The notes below the pieces were generated by a model. It was not told where the DNA came from. It was given only the letters and a program-made list of their open reading frames with translations, and ran no database searches. The position numbers and the translations under genes were made by a program. This document shows, piece after piece, positions 32,771 to 45,108 of a DNA stretch of 64,000 bases (the first letter of the stretch is position 1; each line of letters begins with the position of its first letter). The stretch comes from Anthopleura xanthogrammica (lineage: Eukaryota > Cnidaria > Anthozoa > Actiniaria > Actiniidae), in assembly GCA_964019055.1 (NCBI GenBank), contig OZ025214.1, positions 12,223,163 through 12,287,162 on the forward strand, given 5' to 3'.

Positions 32771-33972
32771 GGATAAAAAATGACTAAAAAAATCATGTGA
32801 AGTGATGGATGATGGAAGATGCTTGGAAGGAACTCAACCGATAACTCAAGTATTAAATAAATAAATTGATATGCTATATATAAATTATAGACTCATACTG
32901 ATCTAGGTTTATAAATCGATATTAATAAATAACACGTATATCTTGAATTTTTGAATGTTCAAATTACTTTACGTATACAGCAAGGTTACTCGCTGTACAC
33001 GAGAACTTTTTTTTTTAAACTTCGATCTATATTGGCGTGACTTGTTTATAGAATGACCTAACATACAAAAGCTAAAGAAAAGCTATATTAAAAACTCCAA
33101 AAACTAGTTAATGTAGAGTGCCCATACATTGGCAGCTTTTGAAATAATTGACAATTAGCCAGAGCAGGCAAGTTGGGTTATTCTTAGATCCGCACAAGCA
33201 TATGTCTACTGAGTTAGATCCACCTGAGAACTGTATATACTGAATTGGTACTGAATTGATTATTGAAAGCAGATAATTTATGACCTAAGTTTAAGAAATG
33301 GCCTCGTAACTGTAAGCAAACTATAAGGAAACGAGTCGATAAAGAAAGAACCAAAAAAACATTCGAGATCACGGCACAGCTAAATTGGCGGGTTTTGAAT
33401 TTCTTTACATTATCTTCGATTAAACATTGGAGGATCTTAATCGAGTGGACAAGAATATCATACAAGGTTCCTATTTCCAGCTAACCAGATGCGATATTAA
33501 TCAACCATGTATGGATATATGTAGGGATTTGGCCATTTTCTGGCTCCATTAACTTCTATAATGTTAAATAAGTTAGAAATATTTCAAACCACTATTTACC
33601 GTTATTTCGTCTTGAAAGTTCTAGATTGAAGATCATTCAGCTTGAAAACAATACAAGTGGAGTTTGAAGTCTCTTCTTCGACAGGCAACTAGCTTTCTCA
33701 TATATATGTTATGCCAAATATACGAAAATGAAATATTCAGCTGAAGGGGTATTTGATAATGATCATATCATAAGAAAATTTGCATTCGTTAGTTTCGATA
33801 TCAAATTGAAGTGAAAATATGCCTTTCGTCCTCTCAAAGTCAAAGTCAATCTATCTAGCTATTGTATTCCAACTAAAAGCACTTCAAGCCATCTAATACT
33901 TAGAAAAAGAATAGCATTAACATATTCATCAACGACGTAGGAGTGGAAAGTTAAGAACGTAAGTTCGGCAAA
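32771..33972. other. No gene recognised
   Basis: AT-rich, no motif or repeat identified beyond short simple runs. Confidence 0.5.
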
Positions 33973-34125
33973 GATGGCTTAGAGTAGTACACTCTCCTTT
34001 CACCTTTCGGGTTTCGTGTTCGATTCTGAGACTCTCCATAATATACATGTGAATAAAGTTCACTAGAAATCTCCCTTGATTCGTGGGTTTTTCTACGGGT
34101 TCTCGGGTTTTCCTTCCTTTCCTTT
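33973..34125 (+). mobile_element. tRNA-derived SINE
   Basis: Begins GATGGCTTAGAGTAGTACAC (box A-like) with TGTTCGATTCTG (box B-like) about 50 bp on, then the family tail GGGTTTTTCTACGGGTTCTC and GGGTTTTCCTTCC. The tail is expanded into the pyrimidine repeat that follows. Confidence 0.7.
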
Positions 34126-34220
34126 CCTTTCCTTTCCTTCCTCCTTTCCTTCCTCCTTTCCTTCCTCCTTTCCTTCCTCCTTTCCTTCCTCCTTTCCTTC
34201 CTCCTTTCCTTCCTCCACCT
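34108..34220. repeat. CTTTCCTTCCTC microsatellite
   Basis: A 12-bp unit (CCTTTCCTTCCT) repeated about seven times after shorter TTTCC units; it appears to have grown from the SINE 3' end. Confidence 0.95.
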
Positions 34221-34924
34221 TACACACTAAATTCCAATTCCACCTCTGAATTAAGGGTATCGATAAAATTTGAAGGTTTTTAAGGCTCTGTCGCTCTCGT
34301 TTTACCTATTCATCAATCGTGGCTAGCTGTAAAGTAAAATACACAAGCTAAATGATACGAAACACTTTGACTTTCATAAACCTTCACTAAATTACAGAAA
34401 CATGCGAAATTTCTTAACATTGCGGCTTTTGCTACCAATATAATAATATTATCGTTCGACGTATTTTATTTCTCGATTCTGATTGGTTGGCCCAACTGCA
34501 AATAATTGCGCGCACGCTTCAAGCATGCGCATTGACAACAGAATGAGCCTGGAATACTAGAACCAGCGGTATACTGACAAATAATTAACCCACTCATAAG
34601 CAATGAAAATATTCATTTTCCGAAGGCGTATCCATGTGATGACAAACATAATTTCATTACTACAACCAATCACAATCCATCTAACAAACCAATCGCAAGG
34701 CAGCTTTTGGTAAATAAAGCAATATTTGAAACAGAGAAAGAATGTGGTCGACGAGACTGATTTAAGCTCAAGCTTGTGTTGCAAGAATTATTCATCTTTC
34801 TGAAGAGATAAATGTGGAGATAAATCATTCTATTTCCGATATTTCCCATTCGCGTTGATCTAAAACCCTGTCAGTTCATTAATTCCATGCATAAAACCAA
34901 AATTTCCAACTTGAGAAAAACCTT

Positions 34925-35255
34925 TAAATTTTATCAAACCCTAAAACAGCCTCTGGGCTGATCTAAGTCAAGGCACAGCTAACTCACAGATCAAACCCTG
35001 AAACAACCTCTGGGCTGATCTATATAAGTCAAGGCACGGCTAACTCACAGATAGAACCCTGAAACAATTTCTAGGCTGATCTAAGTCATGGGCATGGCTA
35101 ACTCACAGATAGAACCCTGAAACAACCTCTGAGCTTATCTAAGTCAAAGCATGGCTAACTCATGTAGCGTGCCAGAGAACCGGGCGAAAAATCCTCGAGT
35201 CAAGGAAGAGACCTGACAAACTTTGCTCACATGTGATGCTGAGTCGAGTCTAAGA
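34925..35255 (-). repeat. SINE-associated ~61-bp satellite, short array
   Basis: Four units of CTGAAACAACCTCTGGGCTG + ATCTAAGTCAAGGCAYGGCTAACTCACAGAT, followed by SINE sequence (GAGAACCGGGCGAAAAATCC, CTCACATGTGATG). Inverted relative to the array at 35905-36590. Confidence 0.9.
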
Positions 35256-35442
35256 ATCATTATTTATGTATGAAAAAAATAATTAAAGCGCTTGTATTAA
35301 TGTGGCTTCCTCACAGGTAGATGTCCTAATGGATTCTAGACCATATTGAGATCATATTATTTTAAGATAAGCATCTTGATATCAATTACTTCAGCTAGTT
35401 TATACGACTCATGGCGCAGTATCAATGCTAATGTGCTTATCT

Positions 35443-35709
35443 ACAGGCAGCCCAAACAATCCATTTTTACAGTAAATGTATGGGACGATATACAACGTAT
35501 TTTTTGTTGAAATAAATTTTAACATACCTTGGTCCTACGTTAAAAAAAAAAAAAAAAAAAAAAAACAACCCAGAATGACACTAAATACTTTTAACAATAA
35601 CAAAGGACCAAGGTATGTTCAAATTTATTTCAACAAAAATTACGTTGTGTATATCGTCCCATATATTTACTGTAAAAATAGCTAAAAATCGATTGTTTGG
35701 GCTGCCTGT
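35443..35709. mobile_element. MITE with ~100-bp arms between inverted satellite arrays
   Basis: ACAGGCAGCCCAAACAATC and GATTGTTTGGGCTGCCTGT mark the ends; inner arms pair through GTATGGGACGATATACAACG and CATACCTTGGTCC. A poly(A) run sits near the centre. Confidence 0.92.
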
Positions 35710-35904
35710 GACTTATTTCACTTTTGGAGCTCAGTAAAACTGCTGTATAGGAAGCAAGAGATAGCGCAAAAATTATATATAGGCATAAATCTTTAATTAG
35801 CGAAATCATAGAAATATGTGACTAGAGTTGTTAGGTCTCTTACTTGATTCGCAGTTGAACTATTCTACGATTTTCCTACCTCCGCAAAATCAAACAAGCT
35901 AAAT

Positions 35905-36590
35905 TCTAATTCGATCTGTGAGTTAGCCATGCCCTGACTTAGATCACCCCAGAGGTTTGTTTCAGGGCCTCAATCTGTGAGTTAGCCATGCCCTGACTTA
36001 GATCAGCCCAGAGGTTGTTTCAGGGTTCGATCTGTGAGTTAGCCATGCCCTGACTTAGATCAGCCCAGATGTTGTTTCAGGGTTCGATCTGTGAGTTAGC
36101 CATACCCTGACTTAGATCAGCCCAGAGGTTCTTTCAGGGTTCAATCTGTGAGTTAGCCATGCCCTGACTTAGATCAGCCCAGAGGTTCTTTCAGGGTTCA
36201 ATCTGTGAGTTAGCCATGCCCTGACTTAGATCAGCCTAGAGGCTAATTCTTTCATAGTTCCATCTGTGAGTTAGACGTGCCCTGACTTAGATCAGCCTAG
36301 AGGCTAATTCTTTCATAGTTCCATCTGTGAGTTAGACGTGCCCTGACTTAGATCAGCCTAGAGGCTAATTCTTTCATAGTTCAATCTGTGCGTTAGCCAT
36401 GCCCTGACTTAGATCAGCCCAGAGGTTGTTTCAGGGTTCGATCTGTGAGTTAGCCATGCCCTGACTTAGATCAGCCCAGATGTTGTTTCAGGGTTCGATC
36501 TGTGAGTTAGCCATGCCCTGACTTAGATCAGCCCAGAGGTTGTTTCAGGGTTCGATCTGTGAGTTAGCCATGTCCTGACTAGAGGATATT
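35905..36590 (+). repeat. ~57-bp satellite array, about 12 units
   Basis: Unit ATCTGTGAGTTAGCCATGCC + CTGACTTAGATCAGCCCAGAGGTTGTTTCAGGGTTCG is the reverse complement of the array at 34925-35165. Three successive units (about 36205-36385) carry a variant with GCCTAGAGGCTAATTCTTTC, a local subfamily. Confidence 0.97.
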
Positions 36591-36599
36591 ATGGGATGA

Positions 36600-37335
36600 G
36601 TAGTGCAGTAATCTTAAGTTCAGCTATTTATACAGTAACTTTCCTGCCCAAGCTTGTCATAGGTATAAATTTCAATCTTTAATTTCTCACTCCTCTCTCA
36701 TCCTTCCCCTGTCATGGGTAAATTTCAACCTCTAAGATATACTTAATTCCGAGAACATTGTCATATAAAATAAATGAATATAGAATAGGACTTATTATAA
36801 ATATTTTTTTATTTTGATTATAAATATAAAGCCCTCTAAATTGATGAGAATAATTGCTTTAGTTTATACCGACAAGATTATCTCAAAAATGTCAGTCAAA
36901 TCTTCAAAACAGTGAAATAATTACACCTGCAGTTTTGCAAAAAAAAAATTTAAATATCTTTTCGTTATTTTTTTATGACGTTCTTGCAATTATATTAAGT
37001 GTATCTTGAATAAATTATATGTAACAATATTGACATTTTAACTTGATTTTTAGAGTATGTCAATGTAAGTCTAATATTGTTCAGTATGGTTGGAAGTGCT
37101 GTTTAGGATTAAGTAAAATGATTAAGCAGAGCTTCCAAGTTATTGAATGAAAAAATTAGAATTATTGCTAGTTAGCGTGTAAAATGTAGTAATACTATCT
37201 TACTGTGATGTACGCATCTATATTTTGCTCCGGAAAGGGGGAATTCACTGGTTAGAAATAACAATGCCGGACGAGCGAAGTACTTGAGAAAAAATGAAGT
37301 TAAATCGTTTCTAAGTTGTAATGACCAAACACTAG
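36600..37335. other. No gene recognised
   Basis: AT-rich; nothing identified. Confidence 0.5.
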
Positions 37336-37592
37336 TGAAAAAGTGGTATAATTTCACAAGTTCTTACCTGAACAAATATCAAATGCTGCTGAAGAATTGA
37401 AGAAGCTTAGCGGATAAGAACGCCTAAAGAAAAACAAATTCGACGTGAATCAATTAAAAAATAGGAAAAACGTGGTATAATTTGACAAATTCTTACCTCA
37501 ACAAGTATGAAATCAAGGTTTTCAATACGGTTGAAAAAGCAGCTTAGCGGATAAGAACGTCTAAAGTAAAACAAATTCGACAGTAATCATCT
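37336..37592. repeat. ~130-bp direct duplication
   Basis: GTGGTATAATTTCACAAGTT and GTGGTATAATTTGACAAATT start the two copies (about 37345 and 37471); both contain TTCTTACCT and GCTTAGCGGATAAGAACG. The conserved minus-strand AGGTAAGAA looks like a splice donor, but no exon is identified. Confidence 0.85.
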
Positions 37593-38920
37593 GCCCACGA
37601 TCACGAAGCTTTTTCCAACGATGTTTTTCATATGGCAGACCTCTTCTTAACACCTGACATCATAGCAGAACGAATCGCTAGGAAAGCTATTTCAATATGA
37701 AAAACTTCAGTTCAACACCACACCTGCGACAATCACAATGGCTTCAAGAATCTAGCTTTGATATAGTAAAGAGTAAAAATAGTTTTTCTCCTCGTTGAAC
37801 AATGATGTTTTGTTGAACCCCTGGAGTTTTTTTTCAATATCTTTGTGAAAATCTTCAAACTCATAAACGGAATCCTATAGTTTGAATGTAGGTTCGCACA
37901 AGAATGATAAATTCGGTTTTTTTTTCACAAAGTTGGTTAGTTTAGCTATTAATTTTTTTCCTGATATTTTAAATATCGTGTAAGTTATAAGGATATAATT
38001 ACACCTGCACTTGGTTCAAAAGAATGCGCAGGCGTTTTCTAGCTGTGTCTCAAACAATAGGTGTAAATTAGACTAGTTTCCTCATGCAATATTGCTAGGG
38101 AGCGAGGCGTTCGAGCCGTAAAAGTTATCTTTGATCATTCATGTTCTACGGTCATCTAGAACAAGAAAACTGAAAATATATTGCAAAAAATGGTTATAAA
38201 AGGAATCTCAATTTACTTAGCCGTTTTCAAAGAAAAAAGTTGTCTTTTGCAGCGAAAAAAAGAAAAAGAAAACAAACTAGCGACAACAAAAAACAAAAAC
38301 GGGGAGTCGCGTTAAATTGCGCATGCGCACATAGTATTTCTCTTATCTTGGTATTTCTCTGATCAGGAAGCTCGGCCAAAGTTTAAAGGAGAGGTTACTG
38401 CTATGACTAGCAGACACACTATGTTATTTCTGCTGCTGAGGGTTAAAAGCCCATCGTCACTCTTTTCCATGTGGGATGCGTTCTCATAAATTAGCTGAGA
38501 TGGACATTTACAGATAAACTTAGGCAAAATATCCAAATAGAGGTCAATAACCTTTAACAGGAGGAATTTTGCACACCCAATGAAAGAATAAAAAATAGAA
38601 AGAAAGAAAAAAGTATAATGACGTAGTGGGGCATGCAAAAACACTCCAGGCATGCGCACAAGAATTATTATCAGAAGTCAAAACCAGTGTTACTATGGTA
38701 ACGCGGATTCAACTAACAGTTATTAATCCTGTTCAAAAATCTGATATAAAAACCTGATCGATCCAGCTAAGTTAGGACTTATTATTTATCGACTTAATGT
38801 CAGAAATGCGATCAATAAAGACTATTAGGAGCCACCTTAAGGTAGTCTCCTGTGCAGCCGCTGTGTCCGGTTCCCGTCATTCCCCAACAGTAGCGTCCGT
38901 TGAAAAAAAATACAAATTAT
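37593..38920. other. No gene recognised
   Basis: A 98-codon minus-strand frame at 38363-38659 has no family signal. Otherwise AT-rich sequence with a few GCATGCGC-rich spots. Confidence 0.45.
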
Positions 38921-38924
38921 AGGG

Positions 38925-39275
38925 GGAAAATTAATTTTATTATTAAAACTGAAGAACTTTGTTGGACCTTCATTAGATACACGAAAAAAAGGAAGAAAAA
39001 AATATGATCAACTTGAAAACATTAATTAATTTTATTATTAAAACTGCAGAACTTCGTTGGACCTTCATTAGATACACGAAAAAAGTAAAAATGAACGATG
39101 ATCAACTGGGAAAAATTGATTAATTTTATTATTAAAACTGAAGAACTTCGTTGGACCTTCATTAGACTGAGTACACGAAAAAAAGGAGAGAAAAAAAGAT
39201 GATCAACTTAAAAAATTAATTAATTTTATTACTAAATCTGAAGAACTTCGTTGGACCTTCATTACATACACCTAT
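38925..39275 (+). repeat. ~95-bp minisatellite, four units
   Basis: Each unit has TTATTATTAAAACTGAAGAA, then CTTCGTTGGACCTTCATTAG, then ACACGAAAAAA and GATGATCAACT-like strings. A diverged remnant lies at 40148-40200. A two-copy repeat (TTGAATTTTATAAATAGTAA) follows at 39410 and 39534. Confidence 0.92.
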
Positions 39276-39829
39276 TTTAATTAACGTTGATAACCTGAGA
39301 TTTGGATTGTTCGATCTAAGACCGATAAGAATTGGTGGGTGTAAACATGAAGTTTTGTGAATTAATGTGATACGTGACACAAATTAGCATTCAATTCGAT
39401 ACCATTTATTGAATTTTATAAATAGTAAAAAAGCTCAAATCAAAGTTTTATCATAATTTACTTTAGATACAAGTACGCCAGTAATCACATAGTAATTTAA
39501 ATTTTAGTTAAGTCCTAACCATTAATGTTTTATTGAATTTTATAAATAGTAAAAAAGCTCAAATTAAAGTTTTATCTTAATTTTGTAAAGCGCTGTTGCA
39601 ATCCCCAGATGAAACAGCGCTATATAAATTTTCTTTATTATTATTATTATTATTATTATTTTATTTTAACCTCAGAAAAAAATTATTTTTACATAATATG
39701 ATTTTTCCCTGGTAAAATTACTAGTCGGGTCTTTTCCCAAGACCTAAGACTTCAAACTGCCATTTCAAAACCTAACCGAAACCTTTAACCTATTGTTACA
39801 ATGCTGCTTGACGTTTTCTTTTTCTTTCT

Positions 39830-39838
39830 TTTATCCCC

Positions 39839-39882
<44 letters not shown>

Positions 39883-39922
39883 CCTTAAAGTTCCAAGACT
39901 TTCCTTAATATTCTGGCAGTTA

Positions 39923-40021
<99 letters not shown>

Positions 40022-40022
40022 A
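39830..40022. repeat. poly(C)/poly(T) run and (ATT)n microsatellite
   Basis: A C run at about 39836-39846, a T run of more than 30 at 39847-39882, then about 33 ATT units at 39922-40020. A shorter (ATT)n lies at 39628-39660. Confidence 0.98.
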
Positions 40023-40503
40023 GTGTGATTGCAAATATATGTATTTGCAATATTTATGAGATGAGCATTCAGCCTTCCACAATTCCTATAGGTCTCAGAT
40101 CGACCATTTCAGATCTCCCGTTATCAACGTTAATTGAAATAGGGGTATACGTAAAAAAAAGTTCAAATGAACAATGATCAACTGAAAAAAATTAATTTCA
40201 TGAAGCAGTGTGGCCTCTTGATAATGTAATGAAAAAAATTATTAAAAGAACAGTCACGAAAAGCTAAAGTAAACACGAGTAGTCACCGATCAAGTAAACT
40301 GACTGATCCCCAACTGACAATATTAGTTTTGATTCAATAAATTGAAAAAAAGAAATTAAAAATTTTTGCCATGCTATTTTTGTTCTGCTAATTTTTCGTG
40401 AAGATCAATATATATTTTGCTCAGTTAAGGAGTCAGTTGGTCAGTATGACTTTGAAGGTTGAAAGGAGAAGGTCGTTACGTTCTCGGCAGTTCAGCTCAA
40501 ACC

Positions 40504-41499
40504 ATGAACGGTTCCGCCAACATAACGCGAAGTAGTTTGTCGTTCTTCAATGTACCGCAGTATTCAGATCTCGTACGAACTGTAAAGTTAATGGTCATCT
40601 TGTTAGTGGGTGGATTTGCTGTGTTTGGCAATATTTTGATCATCTTCCTCGCTGCCAGATTCACCGTGAAAAGGAACATCCATCATTTGATCATCAACAT
40701 GGCCGTTTCAGATATTCTCGTTGTTATTGTTTTTTCGTCTAAAAAAATTAGTTCTCTTCTCGATCTTCCACAACTCTGGAACCTTTGGGATAATGAAGTT
40801 TTTGCCAACATCTTATGTAAGTCCTATGAACTTTTCAAAGACACCTGCAAGCTTGGGACTTTGACTACTCTTTTGATAATAAGTGTAGAAAGGTTTAGAT
40901 CCACCAAGTTAACTGTACACAGAGTTCGTCCATACACGTTGAAAAAACGTGTAGCGCTAGTCACTTGCTCTTGGCTGCTTTCTATGGGACTTTCCGCATA
41001 CGAGCCTTTGTATAACGAAATTCACCAGTTGGGTGGTACTCTTGTGTGCCGTGGAAAACTCTCGCGAACCACTTTCCTCGTAGGACTATATTCTTTTACA
41101 CAAGTTTGTATTGTTCTTATGGCGTGTTTAGTTGTGATAATTAATATCATGACTTCATTCAGACTTTGGAAATTAAGTAAAACCTTCCAAGGCAATTTTT
41201 CTGACGAACAGAATAGAATTAGAGGAAAAAGAACAGCTAAGGCACTGAAAATGGTGTTGTGTTCGCTTCTACTTTACTTCTGTTGTTATCTTCCATCTTT
41301 TCTCTTCGAGTTCTTTTACACTTTCTACACGACAGAATTTCTTTCATTTACAAGCCCATGTTCCTGGTGCATTATTGATTTGAGAACGATCATTTTTGTG
41401 CGTGATTTTCTTTTTCTAGTCAACTCTTTCTTCAGTCCTTGTATTTATTTCGTTTTTCTGACTGAATTCAGACAAGCAGCTAAACGTTTATTGTACTAG
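40504..41499 (+). CDS. Intronless orphan class A GPCR
   Basis: Single 331-codon exon; the ATG at 40504 sits in ACCATGA, a good initiation context, and the upstream in-frame codons include no other ATG. N-terminal NGSANITR carries sequons. TM1 has FGNILII, TM2 INMAVSDILV, and the extracellular Cys before TM3 is in NILCKSYEL. TM3 ends SVERF rather than DRY. TM6 has FCCYLPSF (Trp of CWxP replaced), and TM7 has NSFFSPCIYF, so NPxxY reads SPCIY. The short tail RQAAKRLLY lacks a palmitoyl Cys. Intronless, rapidly diverging receptors of this kind are abundant in cnidarians; ligand and coupling cannot be read. An AATAAA lies at 41555-41560. No relation to the spliced amine-like receptor at 19.7-22.1 kb beyond the superfamily. 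Confidence 0.95.
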   Translation: MNGSANITRSSLSFFNVPQYSDLVRTVKLMVILLVGGFAVFGNILIIFLAARFTVKRNIHHLIINMAVSDILVVIVFSSKKISSLLDLPQLWNLWDNEVFANILCKSYELFKDTCKLGTLTTLLIISVERFRSTKLTVHRVRPYTLKKRVALVTCSWLLSMGLSAYEPLYNEIHQLGGTLVCRGKLSRTTFLVGLYSFTQVCIVLMACLVVIINIMTSFRLWKLSKTFQGNFSDEQNRIRGKRTAKALKMVLCSLLLYFCCYLPSFLFEFFYTFYTTEFLSFTSPCSWCIIDLRTIIFVRDFLFLVNSFFSPCIYFVFLTEFRQAAKRLLY

Positions 41500-41554
41500 T
41501 AATGAATAACACGGAATTCAGTGGTCCATCTGTATTACGACTCTAGAATTTTAA

Positions 41555-41560
41555 AATAAA
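41555..41560 (+). terminator. Polyadenylation signal of the orphan GPCR
   Basis: AATAAA 56 bp after the stop codon, followed by AT-rich sequence. Confidence 0.6.
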
Positions 41561-41599
41561 ATAATTGTACTATATCGATTCTACGAACAAACAAAGTTA

Positions 41600-42265
41600 A
41601 ATAAATAATAGATAAAGAAATGGAAGAAAATAGTATTTGTATTAGTTTGTCTTGAAATGAACCCACATCAAAATTAACGCTCGCGCGCAACTATTTCGTA
41701 GATATAATTACAAAAGCGGTGATCATTTTTTCGTGCGAGGAGAAAAAAAACTTATATTGGCACAAAGCCACAAACACTACAGCCCAGCTCATTTTCACCA
41801 ATCAAAATATTTGAATGCCGTCATCACGATGAGCGCGGGCGCATAAAATCGTGCGCAGAGAGCATGCGCGTGAACAATGCCGGCGAACGTCGTTAAATAC
41901 AATCGATCAAGCCAAGTATAGTCTATGTTCTTTCTCTTCAGTAAAATAGGTAAAATGTAAAGCTAATATTTTTACACCGAAACCGCGGGGAGTGGTTGCC
42001 CAATTCCCCCCTATCAATGCTCCTTATTACGTTTATTTAAAGCTAAAGCTACACAGAAAAGAGTGAAGTCGAAACAGACGTGGAGATCCTGAGTATTCCA
42101 GTTTTCCAGTCCCATCCACCAAACCTCGAGGAAACCAAAATGTCACATTACCCACCCCTCCCTATCGTAAATTAATTTTCTAAGATCATAATGACCTATC
42201 CATTTAGAAGAATAAAACATGGCCTCTAGGATTTATGAGAGATGTTCTCTGAACATCCAAATATA
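41600..42265. other. No gene recognised
   Basis: Spacer between the 3' ends of the orphan GPCR and the light-chain gene; convergent neighbours, nothing identified. Confidence 0.5.
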
Positions 42266-42271
42266 AAAGCT

Positions 42272-42277
42272 TTTATT
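42272..42277 (-). terminator. Polyadenylation signal of the myosin light chain gene
   Basis: AATAAA on the minus strand about 140 bp past the stop codon. Confidence 0.55.
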
Positions 42278-42418
42278 GGAAGAATATGACAAAATTGAAA
42301 ATTACAGTTTTTGAATTCGATACAAATAATGCATTAAGATCAACCTAAACTACTTCAAAATCTGAAAATTATTTAAGTGTTTTTTTTTTAATGTTTGTTT
42401 AAACAAAGTGAATTGGAT

Positions 42419-42656
42419 TTAGTCTTCCTTTGGTCCGTATTTGATGAGGTGTACAAAGTCGTTGTACAAGATGTCTCCTTTTTTGTTCACAGGGCAATCG
42501 TCCATCATCATGTCCCATTCCTCTTCGGTGAAACTGAATAGAAATAAGAGAAAAATGAACAAAACTTCACGAATATATTGAGAAATGTTTAAAGAGAGTC
42601 TTAGATTTGTTGTACTGGGATTGTTATTGTTGTTGTTGTTGTTATTGTGGTTTTTA

Positions 42657-42692
<36 letters not shown>

Positions 42693-44922
42693 TAATCAAT
42701 CGATAATGGGTTTCCCCAAGGTTCATCATTGGGACCGGAATTGTAAATTTCACAAAGCTTGTCAAATCTATTCTGGGAGGTTCGCTAACAATATCTACTT
42801 ATCTTTTGCTTCTAAAAAATGAGAATTGATGTACTGGGGCCGGTTTTTTAAATAAATCAAAAAATGGAAACTACAATTATCAGCACAGGAATTCCACAGG
42901 TTCATTACTAGGACCGAAAATTTTGTTCAAATTTTTGGTCCGGCACCAACCCTTTAATTTCTATTGAGCATTTTTTCCTATCTAGCCAAAGTTCGTTTCT
43001 TTGCTCTGCGTTTTTAGGGGGCCATTCTTCATTAGTTGTCGAGAAATGTGTACAAGGTACTTACAAGTCACTTTAGACTGGATATTTTTCGAAAGCAAAA
43101 CAAAATAAGTAAAGGATTTTAGTACATTTTTTCCATAAGAACACCCTTATTTAAAGTAAAATACAATACAAGATTCTGTCGTAAAGGATTTTTGTTTTGA
43201 AAACCATCGAGTAGGTGTGGTAATTTCTTTATGATTGGCTGTGACCATGAACAATAATTTACCATACTAATGCATTAAAAAAATACACAACAAAACCCAG
43301 CTTTGAATTTACAATGCTTAAGCGAATATCTTTCTTTAAAATATAATTCGTTCCAGCCATCACAATAAGTTTTTTTTCCGAACATCAATTAGCATAAACA
43401 AAGACTTTATTGTCAAATTGAGATTTTAGGATAATAAATTTCTGCTACGCAGTGAACCGATAATCGCATAGTAAAACAGACAATTGCCAAATATCTGCTA
43501 AGCGTTTACAAAAATAAAATCTATATTTTCACAATAATTAGTCTATATATGTTTTGGTATAGTTATTAGGTGAGACTAAGGGATATTTTTAAGAATTTTT
43601 AAATGCTCTTAACATTTAAACCAAACACAGCAAAGAGCACTACAGCTTATATACTAGAAAAATGACATTGTTTACATTGCTGTACTGTATCTGAACTAAA
43701 ATGGTAATAAGCATGTACAAAAGAACAAAAATTCCAAACAAATCCTAAAAAAATGAAATTCTTCGAAAAACGTGTTTATATTTTTTGCAGTGAGCGATTT
43801 CGTAAAAACGAGAGATATACGAACAACGATCTTGAAGACAGAGTAAATTACAACTTGTTGAATCTTTGAAGAGCGTTATCTTGTAATGAGGTCATAGGCT
43901 ATCGCACTAAATCAAATAACCAAACTTTTTTCTCAAACAGATTGACAATTTCAAATTTTTTTACAATCATAATACTTCTGTACCTAAAAAATTGAAATAG
44001 AGTTATCGATTTTTTTGACAAAAATATGAACATTTTGAAGGGTGAACTATTGTTTTCGATAGTAAAGTTTAGAGTAGTTGTTTCTTTTCTGGGCACACAC
44101 TATTTTCAAAACAGATATTTTTTCAGATTTTAATTAATCTTGCCATGTTGGGTTTTTTTGACTTTCAAAAAGCATTTTTATGCGGGTTTTTTTTTTTCAC
44201 TTTAGAAAAAGAAAAGGATCTCTCGAAAATGCTTTCCTAATTAAGTAAATCTTAGCTTTGTGCTCTAGGACGCCTACAACTGTTTATGAAGTTTACTGTG
44301 CATCTTTTAGATCCGAAAGCAACCTTTACACTTATTCTATTTTTACATATTTTTAAGCCCATGTATACAATACAAGAACGGCTTCAGTTCGAGAGGTATT
44401 GGTTTTTCAACCTGAGATCAACAGGTGAATATTAAACTAATTATAAATTAAATCAAATGATACTCATACCATTTTTCAAAATAGAAAAATAGATTTAAGA
44501 AAATCTAGGGAGACTTACCGATCTCCAAGTCCCATGATAAGTCGCCTAAGCTTGCTTTCATCGATGAATCCATTGTTTTCCGGATCAAACGAAGAGAAAG
44601 CATGTCGTATGACATCTTCAGGGTCGGTACCACTGATTTTCTCACCAAATAGTGTCAGGAACATAGTGAAGTTAACGGGGCCTGTGGCTTCGCCTAACAT
44701 CTCTTCCAGGAATTCATCGTTGACTAGCTTTCCCAAAGAATCAAAAGTTGCAGCTAAGTCGTCTTTGGAGATGAAGCCGTCACGGTTTTGGTCGACCATG
44801 TTGAACGCCTCTTTGAATTCCTGGATCTGTTGTTGGTCGAACATGGCAAAAACGTTGGAGGTGGCTCTCTGGGCCTTCTTCTTGGTGCCTCCCTTCTTCT
44901 TGTCCTTCGCTTTGGACGACAT
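42419..44922 (-). CDS. Myosin regulatory light chain (smooth/non-muscle type)
   Basis: Regulatory light chain that binds the neck of myosin II and switches contraction on when phosphorylated. Coding exons 44922-44519 and 42533-42419 (GTAAGT donor, TATTCAG acceptor, phase 2) give 172 aa, the same length as vertebrate MYL9/MYL12. The N terminus is Lys-rich and leads to [11 protein letters not shown], where Thr-Ser are the two sites used by myosin light chain kinase and ROCK. EF-hand 1 reads [12 protein letters not shown] with acidic ligands intact, so Ca/Mg binding is likely there; the later EF-hands are degenerate ([12 protein letters not shown]). The C-terminal exon encodes [20 protein letters not shown] and ends GPKED. 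The single coding intron is nearly 2 kb and holds an (ATT)n run at 42655-42691. The TSNVFAMF site places it with the phosphorylatable class. Confidence 0.98.
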
Positions 44923-45088
44923 ATTGTTTTTTGATAATTATAAACACGGACTAAAGGAACAGAGTTTTGAATGCAGCACCACAGCCTCTTGCCAACAACT
45001 AACCCCAACAAACCCAGGACCAGCCTTATTGGTAATGCAAGCCAAGACTTAAAAACATTGGATTCTTATAGCGAAAATGACATCAGAG

Positions 45089-45096
45089 TGACGTCA
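45089..45096. promoter_or_regulatory. Perfect CRE palindrome upstream of the light-chain gene
   Basis: TGACGTCA, the full CREB/ATF consensus, 167 bp upstream of the start codon of the myosin gene on its promoter side; a near copy (TGACATCA) lies just before it at 45079-45086. Confidence 0.55.
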
Positions 45097-45108
45097 TTAG
45101 GCGTATGC

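Noticed and set aside
34925..36590. CRISPR-like array of ~57-bp units
   Set aside because: Units are contiguous with no unique spacers and the context is a eukaryotic SINE; ordinary satellite DNA.
44534..45052. 172-codon plus-strand frame over the myosin light chain exon
   Set aside because: Antisense shadow of the EF-hand coding exon.
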